From assembly GCA_964419225.1 (NCBI GenBank), contig CAYQPF010000004.1:1-64000 (forward strand): DNA of 64,000 nt. Reading direction: 5' to 3'. A program made the translations under genes and the position numbers. Of this stretch, positions 27,434-37,243 are shown one piece after another. How positions within the stretch are numbered: position 1 is the first letter of the stretch; every line of letters begins with the position of its first letter. This DNA is from CAYQPF01 sp964419225 (GTDB taxonomy: Bacteria; Cloacimonadota; Cloacimonadia; Cloacimonadales; CAYQPF01). The notes beneath the pieces are model-generated. The model had not been told where the DNA came from, did not search any database, and was given only the letters and a program-made list of their open reading frames with translations.

Positions 27434-28641
27434 CAAGCATTGTCCTGCAGACTTTTGATCAGGCCTACATAGAAAGAAGCTGCCTGACTTAAGTGTTCGA
27501 TGGGGCAGGCTTCATTGGGAGCATGAGCATAAACCTCATTACCTGGTCCAAGACCCATACAGGCGATACCATACATACCGGCAATAGCGACACCATTGGT
27601 GCTGAAAGTCCATTTATCGATTAAAGGTTTTTTGTTTAAGAGTTCTTCATAAGCATATGCAGCTTTTTTCAAATAAGGTGAATCTTCAGGAAGGGCCCAG
27701 GTCGGATAATATTTTTCAGTTGGATAGACTAAGCCGGTGTAAGCTTTTTCTTCGTACATCAAAACTTCCACTTCTGCCTCAGGATATCCTGCTTTTGTGC
27801 AGGCATCTTTCACTTCAGCCACAGCACTGTCTTTGGTCTCGCCTAAGGTCAATCTTCTGTCGAGTTGGATACTGGCACCATCCGGAACTGCACATTGGGA
27901 AGGGGAGGAGAAGAAGACCTGGGTTGTTGTAACGGTACCTTTGCCCAGGAAAGCATTATCTGTTAATCTTTCGTTCAGTTTTTCGATTTCAAGAGCGATC
28001 CGGGAAATCTTGTAGATAGCATTATCTCCTCTCTCCGGAGCAGAACCGTGGCAGGATAAACCTTTGACTTTGATCATGATCTCCATTCTGCCTCTGTGAC
28101 CACGGTAGATGTTCATATTGGTAGGCTCTGTGATCACAACCAGCTCAGGCTTGATCTTTTCTTCTTTGATGATGTATTGCCAGCAGAGACCATCACAGTC
28201 TTCTTCCATGACAGTTCCGGTGAAGTACAGAGTAAAATCTTTTTCCAAACCGAATTCTTTGATCATTTTGCCTGCATAAACCATCGAAGCCATTCCGCCT
28301 TCCTGGTCAACAGTCCCACGGCCCCAGACTTTTCCATCTTCAATTTTGGGTGAGAATGGATCAAAGTTCCAGAGATTCAGATCACCGGGATATACTGTAT
28401 CGATGTGGGCATCAAAAGCAATAATGCGTGGGCCATTGCCGATGCGGCCGATAATGCTGCCAAGTCCGTCTATTTTTATTTCGTCGAAGCCGACTTTTTC
28501 CATTTCTTTTTTAATAACCTGGATAACTTCCTTCTCTGTGGTAGAAAAGGAAGGAGTGCGAACCATATCCATGAGGAAATTCGCTGTATCCATCTCCAGT
28601 TCTTTTGCTCTTGCTGCTATGTCTTTGTAGCTGATGTTCAT
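27433..28641 (-). CDS. M20 family metallopeptidase, YgeY-like
   Basis: A 402-residue M20 hydrolase closest in pattern to YgeY-type proteins. The metal and catalytic residues are in place: DAHIDTV (His and Asp), WGRGTVDQEGG (bridging Asp), GTVMEEDCDG (catalytic Glu pair), VITEPTN (Glu) and a C-terminal HAPNE (His). A dimerisation lid lies at about 185-295. It probably cleaves or deacylates small peptide or amino-acid derivatives in the cytoplasm; some YgeY relatives sit in purine/selenium clusters, but no such neighbours are seen. First gene of the four-gene minus-strand operon; the ATG follows GGAGAAAATATT. Confidence 0.85.
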   Translation of the reverse strand: MNISYKDIAARAKELEMDTANFLMDMVRTPSFSTTEKEVIQVIKKEMEKVGFDEIKIDGLGSIIGRIGNGPRIIAFDAHIDTVYPGDLNLWNFDPFSPKIEDGKVWGRGTVDQEGGMASMVYAGKMIKEFGLEKDFTLYFTGTVMEEDCDGLCWQYIIKEEKIKPELVVITEPTNMNIYRGHRGRMEIMIKVKGLSCHGSAPERGDNAIYKISRIALEIEKLNERLTDNAFLGKGTVTTTQVFFSSPSQCAVPDGASIQLDRRLTLGETKDSAVAEVKDACTKAGYPEAEVEVLMYEEKAYTGLVYPTEKYYPTWALPEDSPYLKKAAYAYEELLNKKPLIDKWTFSTNGVAIAGMYGIACMGLGPGNEVYAHAPNEACPIEHLSQAASFYVGLIKSLQDNA

Positions 28642-28749
28642 AATATTTTCTCCTTTTCCAAATTAAGTTTATTAATATGCACATATATAAATAAGTCAAG
28701 AATTTTCTGTCAGACGGATTCAATCTGGTGCTTTTCAGGGATTGTTACC

Positions 28750-28826
28750 GCGAATTGTGCGAATTAGGCGAATGATAAGAGAACACAGACGAGTACAGGT
28801 GTCAGGTTCAGGTGTCAGGCATCAGA
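28750..28826. repeat. 9-bp-period array and GTCAGG heptads
   Basis: Three GCGAAT-start nonamers in exact register at 28750-28776, then GTGTCAG / GCATCAG words at about 28798-28826. Confidence 0.7.
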
Positions 28827-28921
28827 GGGAGAATAACGCACCCAAATCCCAACTCTTGACTCATGATTCCAGACTTTCCCTGCTCCCAATTGTCAATTCC
28901 CCGCCTACTCTCCCCTTACTA

Positions 28922-28999
28922 TTTGCTTGCGGGTTTCGACAAATTCCCCTTTCCCCCATTAATAATTAAAAATTAATAATTGATAATTGGTGAATACGC
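28922..28999 (-). repeat. Composite repeat: heptads plus TTGTCGAAACC core (copy 2)
   Basis: Read on the minus strand: TTATTAA-type heptads, then AATGGGGGAAAGGGG, then TTGTCGAAACCCGCAAGCAA and ATAGTAAGG. Same order as at 11863, 41299 and 59566. Confidence 0.7.
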
Positions 29000-29059
29000 T
29001 TTGGAACGCTTATTGCTCTTAATGAATGTGTATTTTGTCTTATAAGAAGGAGTTTGATT

Positions 29060-32000
29060 ATGAAAATTATGATGTTGTTACTTTTAAGCTTGGGTTTTTC
29101 TTTATTAACTGCTGACTTTACTCTTATACCAAGTATTTTTGATTCTCAGCCCATTTCACAGATTTGCTGGGGTGATTATGACAGTGACGGCCAGATGGAT
29201 GCTGTAGTCGTAATATCACTGGATAATGTTCCTTCTGTTGTGATACAGCATAATAACAATGGAGTTTATGGACTGGAGTTGCTAACTCTGGAAAGCGGTT
29301 TTGTTCCTACCGGTATTGCCTGGGGCGATATGGACAAAGATGGTGATCTGGATCTGGTTGTGGCTGGTTCTTGTCCGGATATGTTGTCCTATATTTACTA
29401 CAATAATGCTGGTTCCTGGTCTCCGGAACCGTTCTATGTTTACTCCGGCAATAATCAAAAGCCATATTTGTTTGATTATGATAATGATTGTGATCTCGAT
29501 ATAGTTATTCTCAATCGTATAGATGACGAGGATTACTACTCTTCAGTTTACATTATAACTATCAAAAACGAAAATGGATTTACTATCGAGAATTGCATTT
29601 CTTCCATAAATGCGTACGAATTGCAGATTTTGGATGTCAACAATGATGGTTACACTGATATTTTTTTCGATCATGGTAAAGATTCTGCCAGTGGCTCAAT
29701 TTTGTATAACAATGCCGGTACCTTTACTTTGACTGATTTGAACTACTCTAACGGTTATCCGAATGAGCCGGCGATCATGCTCGATTGGTATCATACAGAA
29801 TCTCCTGACCTGATTTTTTTCAACATATTTTCGATTCTTACATATACCTACTCCGAGCCATATTTTGAAGTTTCGGAGACTTTAAGTTTTATAGGGAGTT
29901 ATGGCTCACATGCCAAAGACTTGTTTGGCTGTGATTATGATAATGATGGCGAAGAAGAGGTGATCTATAACAGAGTTTTGGAGAGTAATTATATTGTATA
30001 TGACACAACCCTTTGTGTTCTGGATAAAACAAATGGAGATATGTTTATTTCTTCTTTGAATATTCCTGGTAATAATACTTGTGTTGGTTCTATTGATTTT
30101 GATAGTGATACAGACCTTGATTTAATTATGCAGTCACCTGATGGATATTCACATATTTATCAAAATAACTGTACTCAAATCAACCAGTCACCTCAGCCTC
30201 CGGCAAATTTGCAGGCAAATCTAATAAATGGTGATCTTGTTTTTACATGGAGTGAAGGCAGTGACACCCAAACTACGGCTCCATCATTGCACTATAATCT
30301 CAGGGTGGGATCTTCTCCTGGAGCAAATGATGTGTTCAATTCCAACTCTCTGCCCGATGGTAAACGCCTCATACCTGACAGAGGCAATACTTTGCAGGGA
30401 CTTACTCATACTCTGAAAAACTTACCAGCCGGTACTTATTACTGGAGTGTTCAGACGATTGATACTCAAAATGCAGCCTCAACTTTTGCCCCGGAACAGG
30501 AATTTATCTTGAACAGAGTAAGTACACCAGTCTCCGATCTCAATTCAGGCTTTTGTGCAGCAAGTCCTTATGTCATCCATTTATCATGTGCTACACCGGG
30601 AGCTGAAATCCGATATACAACTGATGGATCAGTGCCTATCTCAAGCTCCACATTGTATTCTGATTGTATTAATGTTAATTCCACTATTGATCTGAGAGCT
30701 ATCGCTTGTTCTAATAATCTTCTGCAAAGCTCTGAACTGCGGGCAATCTATTATTTCAGTCTGATTGAAGAACAGGAGAATCTTTATGAAACCGGATTTT
30801 GTTTTCCTCAAATTGTAGATATAGACAGAGATCAGGATTACGATATCATTTACCAGAACAGGTATAATTTGGAGGAAATGTGTCAGTATTCCAACAATTC
30901 CGGCGAATTCTCTCTTAGTACTCTTACAGGTTTTCAACCCTACAAATATTTACTGTTGGAAGACATGAACAATGACAACCTTCTTGACCAGATCTTTACG
31001 GTTGTATCTGAAGATACTACATACAGTTTTATTGTTTACAATCCTCAGGGAACTCCTACTCCCAACGGCATTATCCCTTTCACAGGGAAACCTTTCCCCA
31101 TTGATATAAATAATGATGGGAAAAAAGATCTTATCATGATTAAAGAAGAAGAATATAATAAATACGGTAAAGTTGTCCTCAATGAGGACGGTTATTTCCA
31201 AATAGTAACTCAAAATCTTAACTATTTGCCCATCTGGGGTGATCTCGTGATCGTTGATATTAATAAAGATGGTCTGATGGACTTTATGGATAGATCTTTC
31301 CATCTATTCAAAAATTTGGGAAATAACACTTTTGAACAGACGTTGCTGGTCGGAAATGATGGCTATACTCATAATTCTCAAACTTCTATTGCTGATTTGA
31401 ATAATGATGGTTCTGATGATATAATTTATGCTTACCAGCATGAGCATAATCCAGGTCGTTTTATAAAAGTACTCCTCAGCAATCCCAATAGTGCCGGACA
31501 TTTCACCTCAGTTTCTTATCTTGTAGATGATGATTTCTGGCACGGTTTGAATACTGTCGATATGGATAATGACGGGCATACAGAACTTGTTACAACCAGT
31601 AATTTAGATCCCTCACCCGGCTATACCTGGGTAAATGATACTTTCCAGGAAGAAACGCTGGTTGATCTTGATCGTAATTGGAATCAGGATCCTATGTGGT
31701 TTGACTCAGATAATGACGGAGATCTTGATTGTTTACTTCACTGTAATTACTACTATGGTTATGAATCAGATCTGATCTACCACGAGGATTATGGCATTAA
31801 CAATACCTCAATCACGAATACACCACCCTCTGTACCTGTTCTGTCTGATCCAACATATACAGACGGGCAGTTAAGATTCAATTGGAACACTGCATCAGAT
31901 GATCATACATCTCCTCTTTCTCTTACTTATAACATTCGTATCGGCACCACATCCGGGGGCTGTGATATAGTTTCACCTCAGGCAGATCCGGCTACAGGTT

Positions 32001-32452
32001 TTCCATATTTTCCTCGCAGGGGAAATACTCTGACCAATAATTTCTTTATCCTGAAAGATATGCCGGAAGGCACATATTATTACAGTGTTCAGGCTTTGGA
32101 TGCTCAGTTCAAAGGCTCACTCTTCTCCACTGAAGGAGTTTTTGAAGCTACCTCTGCCAATGATCCGGTTGCACCTCAAACAACCTTGAACGGGAACTTC
32201 CCCAATCCATTCAACCCTACCACCACAATCCAATATGCTTTGCAGAAGGATAGCAAGGTCAGGATCTCAGTTTATAACATCAAGGGACAGTTAGTCAAAG
32301 ATCTTATTAATGGCACCCAGACAGCCGGGAAACACCAGATCGAATGGAAGGGAGAAGACAGCTCCGGCAGAAAATGCTCTTCCGGAGTCTATTTCTACCG
32401 TATGACAACCGATACCTACCAAAAGCAGAAGAAGGCCCTCTTGCTGAAATAA
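29060..32452 (+). CDS. Secreted double beta-propeller (VCBS/FG-GAP) protein with sorting domain
   Basis: A 1130-residue secreted protein; the ATG at 29060 follows AAGGAG by seven bases, and the signal peptide is KIMMLLLLSLGFSLLTA. Two sets of seven VCBS/FG-GAP repeats are visible. The first (about 30-375) runs from DYDSDGQMD and DMDKDGDLD to DFDSDTDLD, with the fifth degenerate. The second (about 590-910) runs from DIDRDQDYD and DINNDGKKD to DSDNDGDLD. Each set is followed by a similar fibronectin-III-like unit (LPAGTYYWSVQTIDTQ and MPEGTYYYSVQALDAQ). Between them lies a chitobiase/beta-hexosaminidase C-terminal-like unit (AEIRYTTDGSVP). The sorting module ends the protein (NFPNPFNPTTTIQYAL, IYNIKGQLVKDL, LLLK). 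Likely a surface adhesin or scaffold. Confidence 0.82.
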   Translation: MKIMMLLLLSLGFSLLTADFTLIPSIFDSQPISQICWGDYDSDGQMDAVVVISLDNVPSVVIQHNNNGVYGLELLTLESGFVPTGIAWGDMDKDGDLDLVVAGSCPDMLSYIYYNNAGSWSPEPFYVYSGNNQKPYLFDYDNDCDLDIVILNRIDDEDYYSSVYIITIKNENGFTIENCISSINAYELQILDVNNDGYTDIFFDHGKDSASGSILYNNAGTFTLTDLNYSNGYPNEPAIMLDWYHTESPDLIFFNIFSILTYTYSEPYFEVSETLSFIGSYGSHAKDLFGCDYDNDGEEEVIYNRVLESNYIVYDTTLCVLDKTNGDMFISSLNIPGNNTCVGSIDFDSDTDLDLIMQSPDGYSHIYQNNCTQINQSPQPPANLQANLINGDLVFTWSEGSDTQTTAPSLHYNLRVGSSPGANDVFNSNSLPDGKRLIPDRGNTLQGLTHTLKNLPAGTYYWSVQTIDTQNAASTFAPEQEFILNRVSTPVSDLNSGFCAASPYVIHLSCATPGAEIRYTTDGSVPISSSTLYSDCINVNSTIDLRAIACSNNLLQSSELRAIYYFSLIEEQENLYETGFCFPQIVDIDRDQDYDIIYQNRYNLEEMCQYSNNSGEFSLSTLTGFQPYKYLLLEDMNNDNLLDQIFTVVSEDTTYSFIVYNPQGTPTPNGIIPFTGKPFPIDINNDGKKDLIMIKEEEYNKYGKVVLNEDGYFQIVTQNLNYLPIWGDLVIVDINKDGLMDFMDRSFHLFKNLGNNTFEQTLLVGNDGYTHNSQTSIADLNNDGSDDIIYAYQHEHNPGRFIKVLLSNPNSAGHFTSVSYLVDDDFWHGLNTVDMDNDGHTELVTTSNLDPSPGYTWVNDTFQEETLVDLDRNWNQDPMWFDSDNDGDLDCLLHCNYYYGYESDLIYHEDYGINNTSITNTPPSVPVLSDPTYTDGQLRFNWNTASDDHTSPLSLTYNIRIGTTSGGCDIVSPQADPATGFPYFPRRGNTLTNNFFILKDMPEGTYYYSVQALDAQFKGSLFSTEGVFEATSANDPVAPQTTLNGNFPNPFNPTTTIQYALQKDSKVRISVYNIKGQLVKDLINGTQTAGKHQIEWKGEDSSGRKCSSGVYFYRMTTDTYQKQKKALLLK

Positions 32453-32458
32453 GGGGGA

Positions 32459-32490
32459 CTAGCGTCCAGCTTATATTACAGATATTATAC
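32459..32490 (+). repeat. Conserved element directly after a sorting-domain gene (copy 2)
   Basis: Begins seven bases after the stop codon; matches the element at 4480-4512, which also sits just behind a sorting-domain gene. Confidence 0.6.
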
Positions 32491-32492
32491 TG

Positions 32493-32518
32493 GAGGAGAT
32501 AGATATTCTTATCTCCTC
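32493..32518 (+). terminator. Hairpin, possible transcript end
   Basis: GAGGAGATA / TATCTCCTC with an eight-base loop, 40 bases after the stop codon at 32452. The following sequence is not a clean U-tract, so this may be a 3'-end stabilising hairpin rather than an intrinsic terminator. Confidence 0.4.
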
Positions 32519-32536
32519 TAATCATATGATACGAAC

Positions 32537-32578
32537 TTAAACCCGGATTGCAAACCTCTATTGCCCAATCCGGGTTAA
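32537..32578. mobile_element. Minimal fold-back derivative (ends only)
   Basis: A 42-base hairpin made of just the termini of the fold-back family: TTAAACCCGGATTG at the left and CAATCCGGGTTAA at the right. Its interior (GCAAACCTCTATTGCC) resembles the right-end interior of the 42189 copy. Confidence 0.6.
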
Positions 32579-32668
32579 TAGTAATCGATTTCGTTCCTAA
32601 AGGTAAAGTTAATTGACAAATCAAAGATCCTGACTACCTTTTACGTATTAGGAAGAGCAAGTAGCAAT

Positions 32669-32839
32669 TAAACCCGGATTGTACAGTAGAGGTATGCAAG
32701 CTGGGTCGAAGATCGTGAAGATTGAAGGTTTGCAATCGAACGAGGTTATATAATAAATATATGGTGAGTGAGATTGTAAGTCTTTCAAATTCACTAGCTT
32801 CAGCCAGATTATAAAGATCTACTGCACAGTTCGGGTTAA
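32669..32839. mobile_element. Fold-back / MITE-like element, copy A (171 bp)
   Basis: Left end TTAAACCCGGATTGTACAG; the right end, reverse-complemented, is TTTAACCCGAACTGTGCAG. No gene inside. The whole element is homologous to the 42189-42403 copy in inverted orientation, with shared blocks CTGGGTCGAAGATC, AATATATGGTGAGTGAGATT and AGCTTCAGCCAGATT or near matches. Confidence 0.75.
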
Positions 32840-33048
32840 AATTGTGTACCGGGCTTGAAAAAGCAACAGTGATTAACCTGTGTTGATACTGTGGGACTTC
32901 CTCTTATTGAATTTGTTTAAAATCCCAATTTTGGATGTTTAAACTGTAATCCATTAGGAGAAACCGGGCTATTCTTCCAGAGAATCCACGCCCTTGAAAC
33001 CTTTAACTTCATTATTTTGATTAGTTTTATGCTATGGGGGGAATTAGT

Positions 33049-35607
33049 ATGCAAGAGACATTAAGGGATGACTATCCAGGCTTAAGTGAACAGGAAGCAC
33101 AAAAGAAATTAACTGAAACCGGGTATAACGAATTACCCTCTTCCAAACCCAGGACTATCTGGCTCATTGTTTATGAAGTGATTAAAGAACCCATGTTTTT
33201 ATTATTAGTAGCATGTGGTGTGCTTTATCTGATCCTGGGAGATTTTCAGGAAGCGGTAATGCTCCTGGGGTTTGTCTTTGTGATCATGGGAATTACATTT
33301 TATCAGGAGAGAAAGACAGAACGAGCGCTAGATGCTTTGAAGGATTTATCGAGTCCCCGGGCTTTAGTCATCAGAGATGGAGAACATAAACGCATACCAG
33401 GTCGGGATGTAGTAGTCGGGGATTTGATTATTTTAGCAGAAGGAGACAGAGTTCCGGCAGATTCAGCAATTATCAAAACAAACGGTTTTTCTGTAGATGA
33501 ATCATTATTAACAGGTGAATCTGTACCAGTTCGCAAAAGAGTATGGGACCGGAAAGAGCAATGCGGGCAACCCGGTGGGGAAGACTTACCCTTTATCTTT
33601 TCAGGCACCTTGGTTGTGCAGGGGCAGGCCAAGGCCTATGTTTTAGCGATAGGGAGTCAAACCGAATTGGGTAAGATCGGAAAGGAACTTTCGGGAGTTA
33701 AAGAAGAAGAAACACGACTTAAGATAGAAACACGGAAACTGGTCAAAACCATTGCTTTGGTTGGATTAGGATTATGTATTTTGGTAGTTGTTTTATACGG
33801 AATAACCCGTGGAAACTGGATTCAGGCATTTCTTACGGGGATCACTCTTGCTATGGCAATTCTTCCTGAAGAATTTCCGGTAGTTATGACTGTCTTTCTA
33901 GCCTTAGGTGCCTGGAGAATGTCCAAAAAGAATGTTCTAACCAGAAAAGTGACGGCTATTGAAACTCTGGGTACTGCAACTGTTCTATGTACAGATAAAA
34001 CCGGGACTTTGACATACAACCGTATGGCAGTTAAGCAACTATTTACGGAACATCATTATGTTGATATTATGTCAGAAACGACTGTGGAATATACAGCAGA
34101 TTTGCAAAATTTGATGAAAACAAATGCACTTGCTTGTAAACAGAACCCCTTTGACCCTATGGAAAGAGCAATTATTAATTCCAACAAGCTTATTAATGGA
34201 GAGGAACCAACGAAACTGGAGCTGAAAAGAGAGTATCCAATCTCTAGTGATCTATTGGCAATGGGAAATTTATGGCATGATAAAGAGGCAGATAAGTATA
34301 TTGTCGCAGTTAAAGGCTCTCCTGAAGCAATAATGAAACTATGTCATCTTCCGGATGATAATATCCAAATCATTGAGAAACAATTGATCACTATGGCTTC
34401 GGATGGGTTACGGGTATTGGGAACCGCTGTTGCAGAGATTGAAGAGTCGATGGTCAGGGAACAATTATCTGAGTACAGTTTTACTTTCTCAGGTTTGATC
34501 GGTTTGGCAGACCCTCCGCGTGATACAGTACCGGCAGCAGTAAAAGAATGTTATCAGGCCGGGATGAGAATAATCATGATCACAGGTGATTATCCGGGAA
34601 CAGCTCAGGCTATTGGACGGGATATCGGATTGAAGAATCCCGAGAATATAATAACAGGTCCGGAACTGAACTTATTATCAGATGAAGAATTAACTGCAAG
34701 AATCGGGGAAGTTTCCATTTTTGCCAGGATGGTGCCTGAACAGAAGTTAAGAATTGTTATGGCTTTGAAAGCAAGAGGCGATATTGTGGCAATGACTGGT
34801 GACGGAGTTAATGATGCTCCGGCTTTAAAGGCTTCTCACATTGGAATTGCTATGGGGGAAAGGGGTACAGATGTGGCTCGTGAAGCTTCTTCCTTAGTTT
34901 TGCTGAAAGATGATTTTTCTTCTATAGTTTCTGCAGTGAGGATGGGAAGAAGGATCTATGATAATCTTCAAAAAGCAAGTGCCTACATTTTTTCGATTCA
35001 TGTACCGATTGCCGGCTTATCTTTGATCCCTGTGTTGGCATTTGATCTGCCTATCATTTTCTGGCCTGTGCATGTTGTTTTTCTGGAACTGATCATTGAT
35101 CCTGCCTGTTCAATAGTCTTTGAAATGGAAAAGGAAGAAGAGAATATTATGCAGAGACCTCCCAGAGATATCAAACAATCGATGTTTAATTTTAAGATGG
35201 TAACCGTCAGTATTTTACAAGGTGTGTCAGTGCTTCTAATTGTAGGGCTGGTTTACTTCCTGGGCTTGAGCAAATTAAGTAATCCTGATGAAGTAAGAGC
35301 TTTCACTTTTACAACTCTGGTATTTTCTAATATTGGTTTGATCATCACCAACAGATCATGGACCCAGAATATCTTCCAGATTCTAAGGAAACCCAATCCA
35401 GCTATGGTTTGGCTGGTTGCAGGTGTGATAATTCTTGTATTACTGGTGACAAAATTGCCGTATCTAAATAAATTATTCCATTTTGCTCCGTTACATGCCT
35501 GGGATTTAGGAATATGTTTTCTGGCAGGATTACTCAGCATTTTCTGGTTTGAAATACTGAAGTATATTAAGAGATGCAGGATAAGAATTAAGGGTTCAAA
35601 TCAATAA
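33049..35607 (+). CDS. P-type (P2-like) cation-transporting ATPase
   Basis: An 852-residue membrane ATPase. Cation-ATPase N domain (LSEQEAQKKLTETGYNELP), actuator LLTGESVPV, M4 motif LPEEFPVVMTV, phosphorylation motif CTDKTGTLT, and hinge MTGDGVNDAPAL. Ten helices are expected, four of them after the hinge. It resembles Ca2+/P2-type pumps, but in M5 the SERCA-type Asn and Glu positions fall in IFSIHVPIAGLSL, while M6 keeps an acidic pair (LELIIDPACSIVFE). This matches a bacterial subfamily of unclear ion specificity, so calcium is not assured. ATG 33049 is chosen because a G-run (GGGGGG) lies just upstream; the in-frame ATG 33034 has no ribosome binding site. It overlaps the convergent ABC gene by 20 bases. 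Confidence 0.88.
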   Translation: MQETLRDDYPGLSEQEAQKKLTETGYNELPSSKPRTIWLIVYEVIKEPMFLLLVACGVLYLILGDFQEAVMLLGFVFVIMGITFYQERKTERALDALKDLSSPRALVIRDGEHKRIPGRDVVVGDLIILAEGDRVPADSAIIKTNGFSVDESLLTGESVPVRKRVWDRKEQCGQPGGEDLPFIFSGTLVVQGQAKAYVLAIGSQTELGKIGKELSGVKEEETRLKIETRKLVKTIALVGLGLCILVVVLYGITRGNWIQAFLTGITLAMAILPEEFPVVMTVFLALGAWRMSKKNVLTRKVTAIETLGTATVLCTDKTGTLTYNRMAVKQLFTEHHYVDIMSETTVEYTADLQNLMKTNALACKQNPFDPMERAIINSNKLINGEEPTKLELKREYPISSDLLAMGNLWHDKEADKYIVAVKGSPEAIMKLCHLPDDNIQIIEKQLITMASDGLRVLGTAVAEIEESMVREQLSEYSFTFSGLIGLADPPRDTVPAAVKECYQAGMRIIMITGDYPGTAQAIGRDIGLKNPENIITGPELNLLSDEELTARIGEVSIFARMVPEQKLRIVMALKARGDIVAMTGDGVNDAPALKASHIGIAMGERGTDVAREASSLVLLKDDFSSIVSAVRMGRRIYDNLQKASAYIFSIHVPIAGLSLIPVLAFDLPIIFWPVHVVFLELIIDPACSIVFEMEKEEENIMQRPPRDIKQSMFNFKMVTVSILQGVSVLLIVGLVYFLGLSKLSNPDEVRAFTFTTLVFSNIGLIITNRSWTQNIFQILRKPNPAMVWLVAGVIILVLLVTKLPYLNKLFHFAPLHAWDLGICFLAGLLSIFWFEILKYIKRCRIRIKGSNQ

Positions 35608-37243
35608 TCTCATCGGCAAGAGGAAGAATCTGCTGGCGATGGGTGACCATTATAATGATCCTGTCAGCTTTAGATTGGCAGATGATTTCTGAAATTTCAG
35701 TTTCGGTTTGCAGATCCAGAGCCGAAGTAGGTTCATCCAGCAGCCAGATCTTATAATCCCCATAAATAAGGCGGGCCAAACCGATTCTTTGTGCCTGACC
35801 AACTGAGATATTCTTCCCTGACTCATCCAAGGGGGTATCTATGCCATTTTCGAGATGCTCAATAAGCTCAGTCAGTTGCACCGAGTTAATAACTTTGTTG
35901 AATTTTATGGCATCATAAGCATGGTTGCAGATAATATTCATTTTGAGAGTGTCTTTGAAGATTTCCGTTTGTTGATAGAGAAATCCGATCTTAATACTGG
36001 AATTCTGATCCGGGTAATTGATCAAGGGTGCATTATTAATGGCAATTATACCCTGATTGGTCTTTATTCGGCGGGCAATCAGATTTAATAAGGTAGTCTT
36101 TCCTCTTCCTGAAGAGCCCTGAATGATGTAGAGTTTGTTAGGATTAAAAGTATAATTGAAATTCTCAAAGAGATAATGCTCATCATCATTGTATTTAAAA
36201 GTCAGTTTGGTAATACTAAGGTCAGTCAGGGATTTATCCTCTAAATTATGGTAGAGTTCAAGCTTGTTATTATCCAGAATTTCATCCATTCTTTCCCAAA
36301 CTGCCTGTTGTTGGACAGCACTGAAATAGTTGGTGATCAAACCATTGATTGCTTGCCAGAGAAAGCCGGGATACATATAAAACATCATGAACTGTTCGAG
36401 ACTGAGCTTTTTAGTAATAACCATCCAACCACCAATGGAAAACAGCAGTAAAGAGGATAAAAACTGCCCGGATGAGGCTGATAACCAGGCAGAGAAGTAG
36501 TTTAAGTTATAAGTTCTGATATATTTATTGATCAGAATCTCTCTTAAATCCATGAATTTAGAAAGAACAAAGGGCATTCTGTGAAGTGTGATATTTGTCT
36601 CGGCAGTTTTAATGGTTTCCTGGGTAAACTCACTCACAACTGCATATTGTTCCTGTTGGTTTTTCATGGCAACCTGGATTTTAGGAGAGAAGAATTTAGC
36701 GACCCAGGAGGACAGGGGAAACAAAAAAGTGGTTAAGATGGTCATGAAAATATTGGTCTTAAACATGATGATCAGGATCATAATCACAGAGATGGTGCTG
36801 ACTATAAATTTAACCCAGATATCATAGAAAGAGCCTGTGACCTGTTCTGCGTCGTTGAGAATGCGTTGCTGGTAATAACCGGAACCGTTCTTGTTTCTGG
36901 TCAGAACAGGAATCTTGTAGTATCCGGTGATAAGCTTGTTCTGCAGATTTGACAGGCATTTTTGATTACATTTGATTGTCAGAATGTAGAGGTAATATCC
37001 GCCCAGCATCCAGTTGAGAATGAGGATTAAGAAGTAGAAGGCATATTTACACAGGGTCATTTTGGTGTCCTGATTAGCGACTGAGGCAGTTGTAATGAAC
37101 CCGACGATTTTGCTGATCAGCATAGGATACAGATTAGAAGTAATGGTTACGATTAGAGAAATGCACAGTAGCAGCCAGAAGAATTTCAAAGAGATATGAT
37201 CTTTTTTGATTCTCAAAAATAGCGTAAGTAATTTTTTTAACAT
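35588..37243 (-). CDS. ABC exporter, fused permease and ATPase
   Basis: A 551-residue half-transporter: six membrane segments in about 1-310 and a nucleotide-binding domain in about 335-551. Walker A GSSGRGKTT, signature ISVGQAQR (a variant of LSGGQ), Walker B IWLLDEPTSALD and the switch His in VTHRQQ are present, so ATP hydrolysis is expected. It would work as a homodimer or with a partner half not seen here. The substrate cannot be read; no peptide or antibiotic biosynthesis genes are adjacent. The ATG follows AGGGGAGTTGTT. Its 3' end overlaps the 3' end of the P-type ATPase gene by 20 bases in convergent orientation. Confidence 0.87.
   Translation of the reverse strand: MLKKLLTLFLRIKKDHISLKFFWLLLCISLIVTITSNLYPMLISKIVGFITTASVANQDTKMTLCKYAFYFLILILNWMLGGYYLYILTIKCNQKCLSNLQNKLITGYYKIPVLTRNKNGSGYYQQRILNDAEQVTGSFYDIWVKFIVSTISVIMILIIMFKTNIFMTILTTFLFPLSSWVAKFFSPKIQVAMKNQQEQYAVVSEFTQETIKTAETNITLHRMPFVLSKFMDLREILINKYIRTYNLNYFSAWLSASSGQFLSSLLLFSIGGWMVITKKLSLEQFMMFYMYPGFLWQAINGLITNYFSAVQQQAVWERMDEILDNNKLELYHNLEDKSLTDLSITKLTFKYNDDEHYLFENFNYTFNPNKLYIIQGSSGRGKTTLLNLIARRIKTNQGIIAINNAPLINYPDQNSSIKIGFLYQQTEIFKDTLKMNIICNHAYDAIKFNKVINSVQLTELIEHLENGIDTPLDESGKNISVGQAQRIGLARLIYGDYKIWLLDEPTSALDLQTETEISEIICQSKADRIIIMVTHRQQILPLADEIIDLNP

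Larger units (their letters stand above)
28642..29059. other. Divergent intergenic region rich in periodic repeats
   Basis: Holds a 9-bp array GCGAATTGT, GCGAATTAG, GCGAATGAT (28750-28776), GTGTCAG-type heptads (about 28798-28826) and an inverted copy of the heptad/core composite (28922-28999). Promoters for both flanking genes must lie here, but none is clear enough to call. Confidence 0.55.
32453..33048. other. Intergenic region with two fold-back elements
   Basis: Holds the conserved post-stop element (32459-32490), a hairpin (32493-32518), a minimal fold-back derivative (32537-32578) and a full fold-back copy (32669-32839). The remaining ~200 bases before the P-type ATPase show nothing recognisable. 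Confidence 0.65.
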
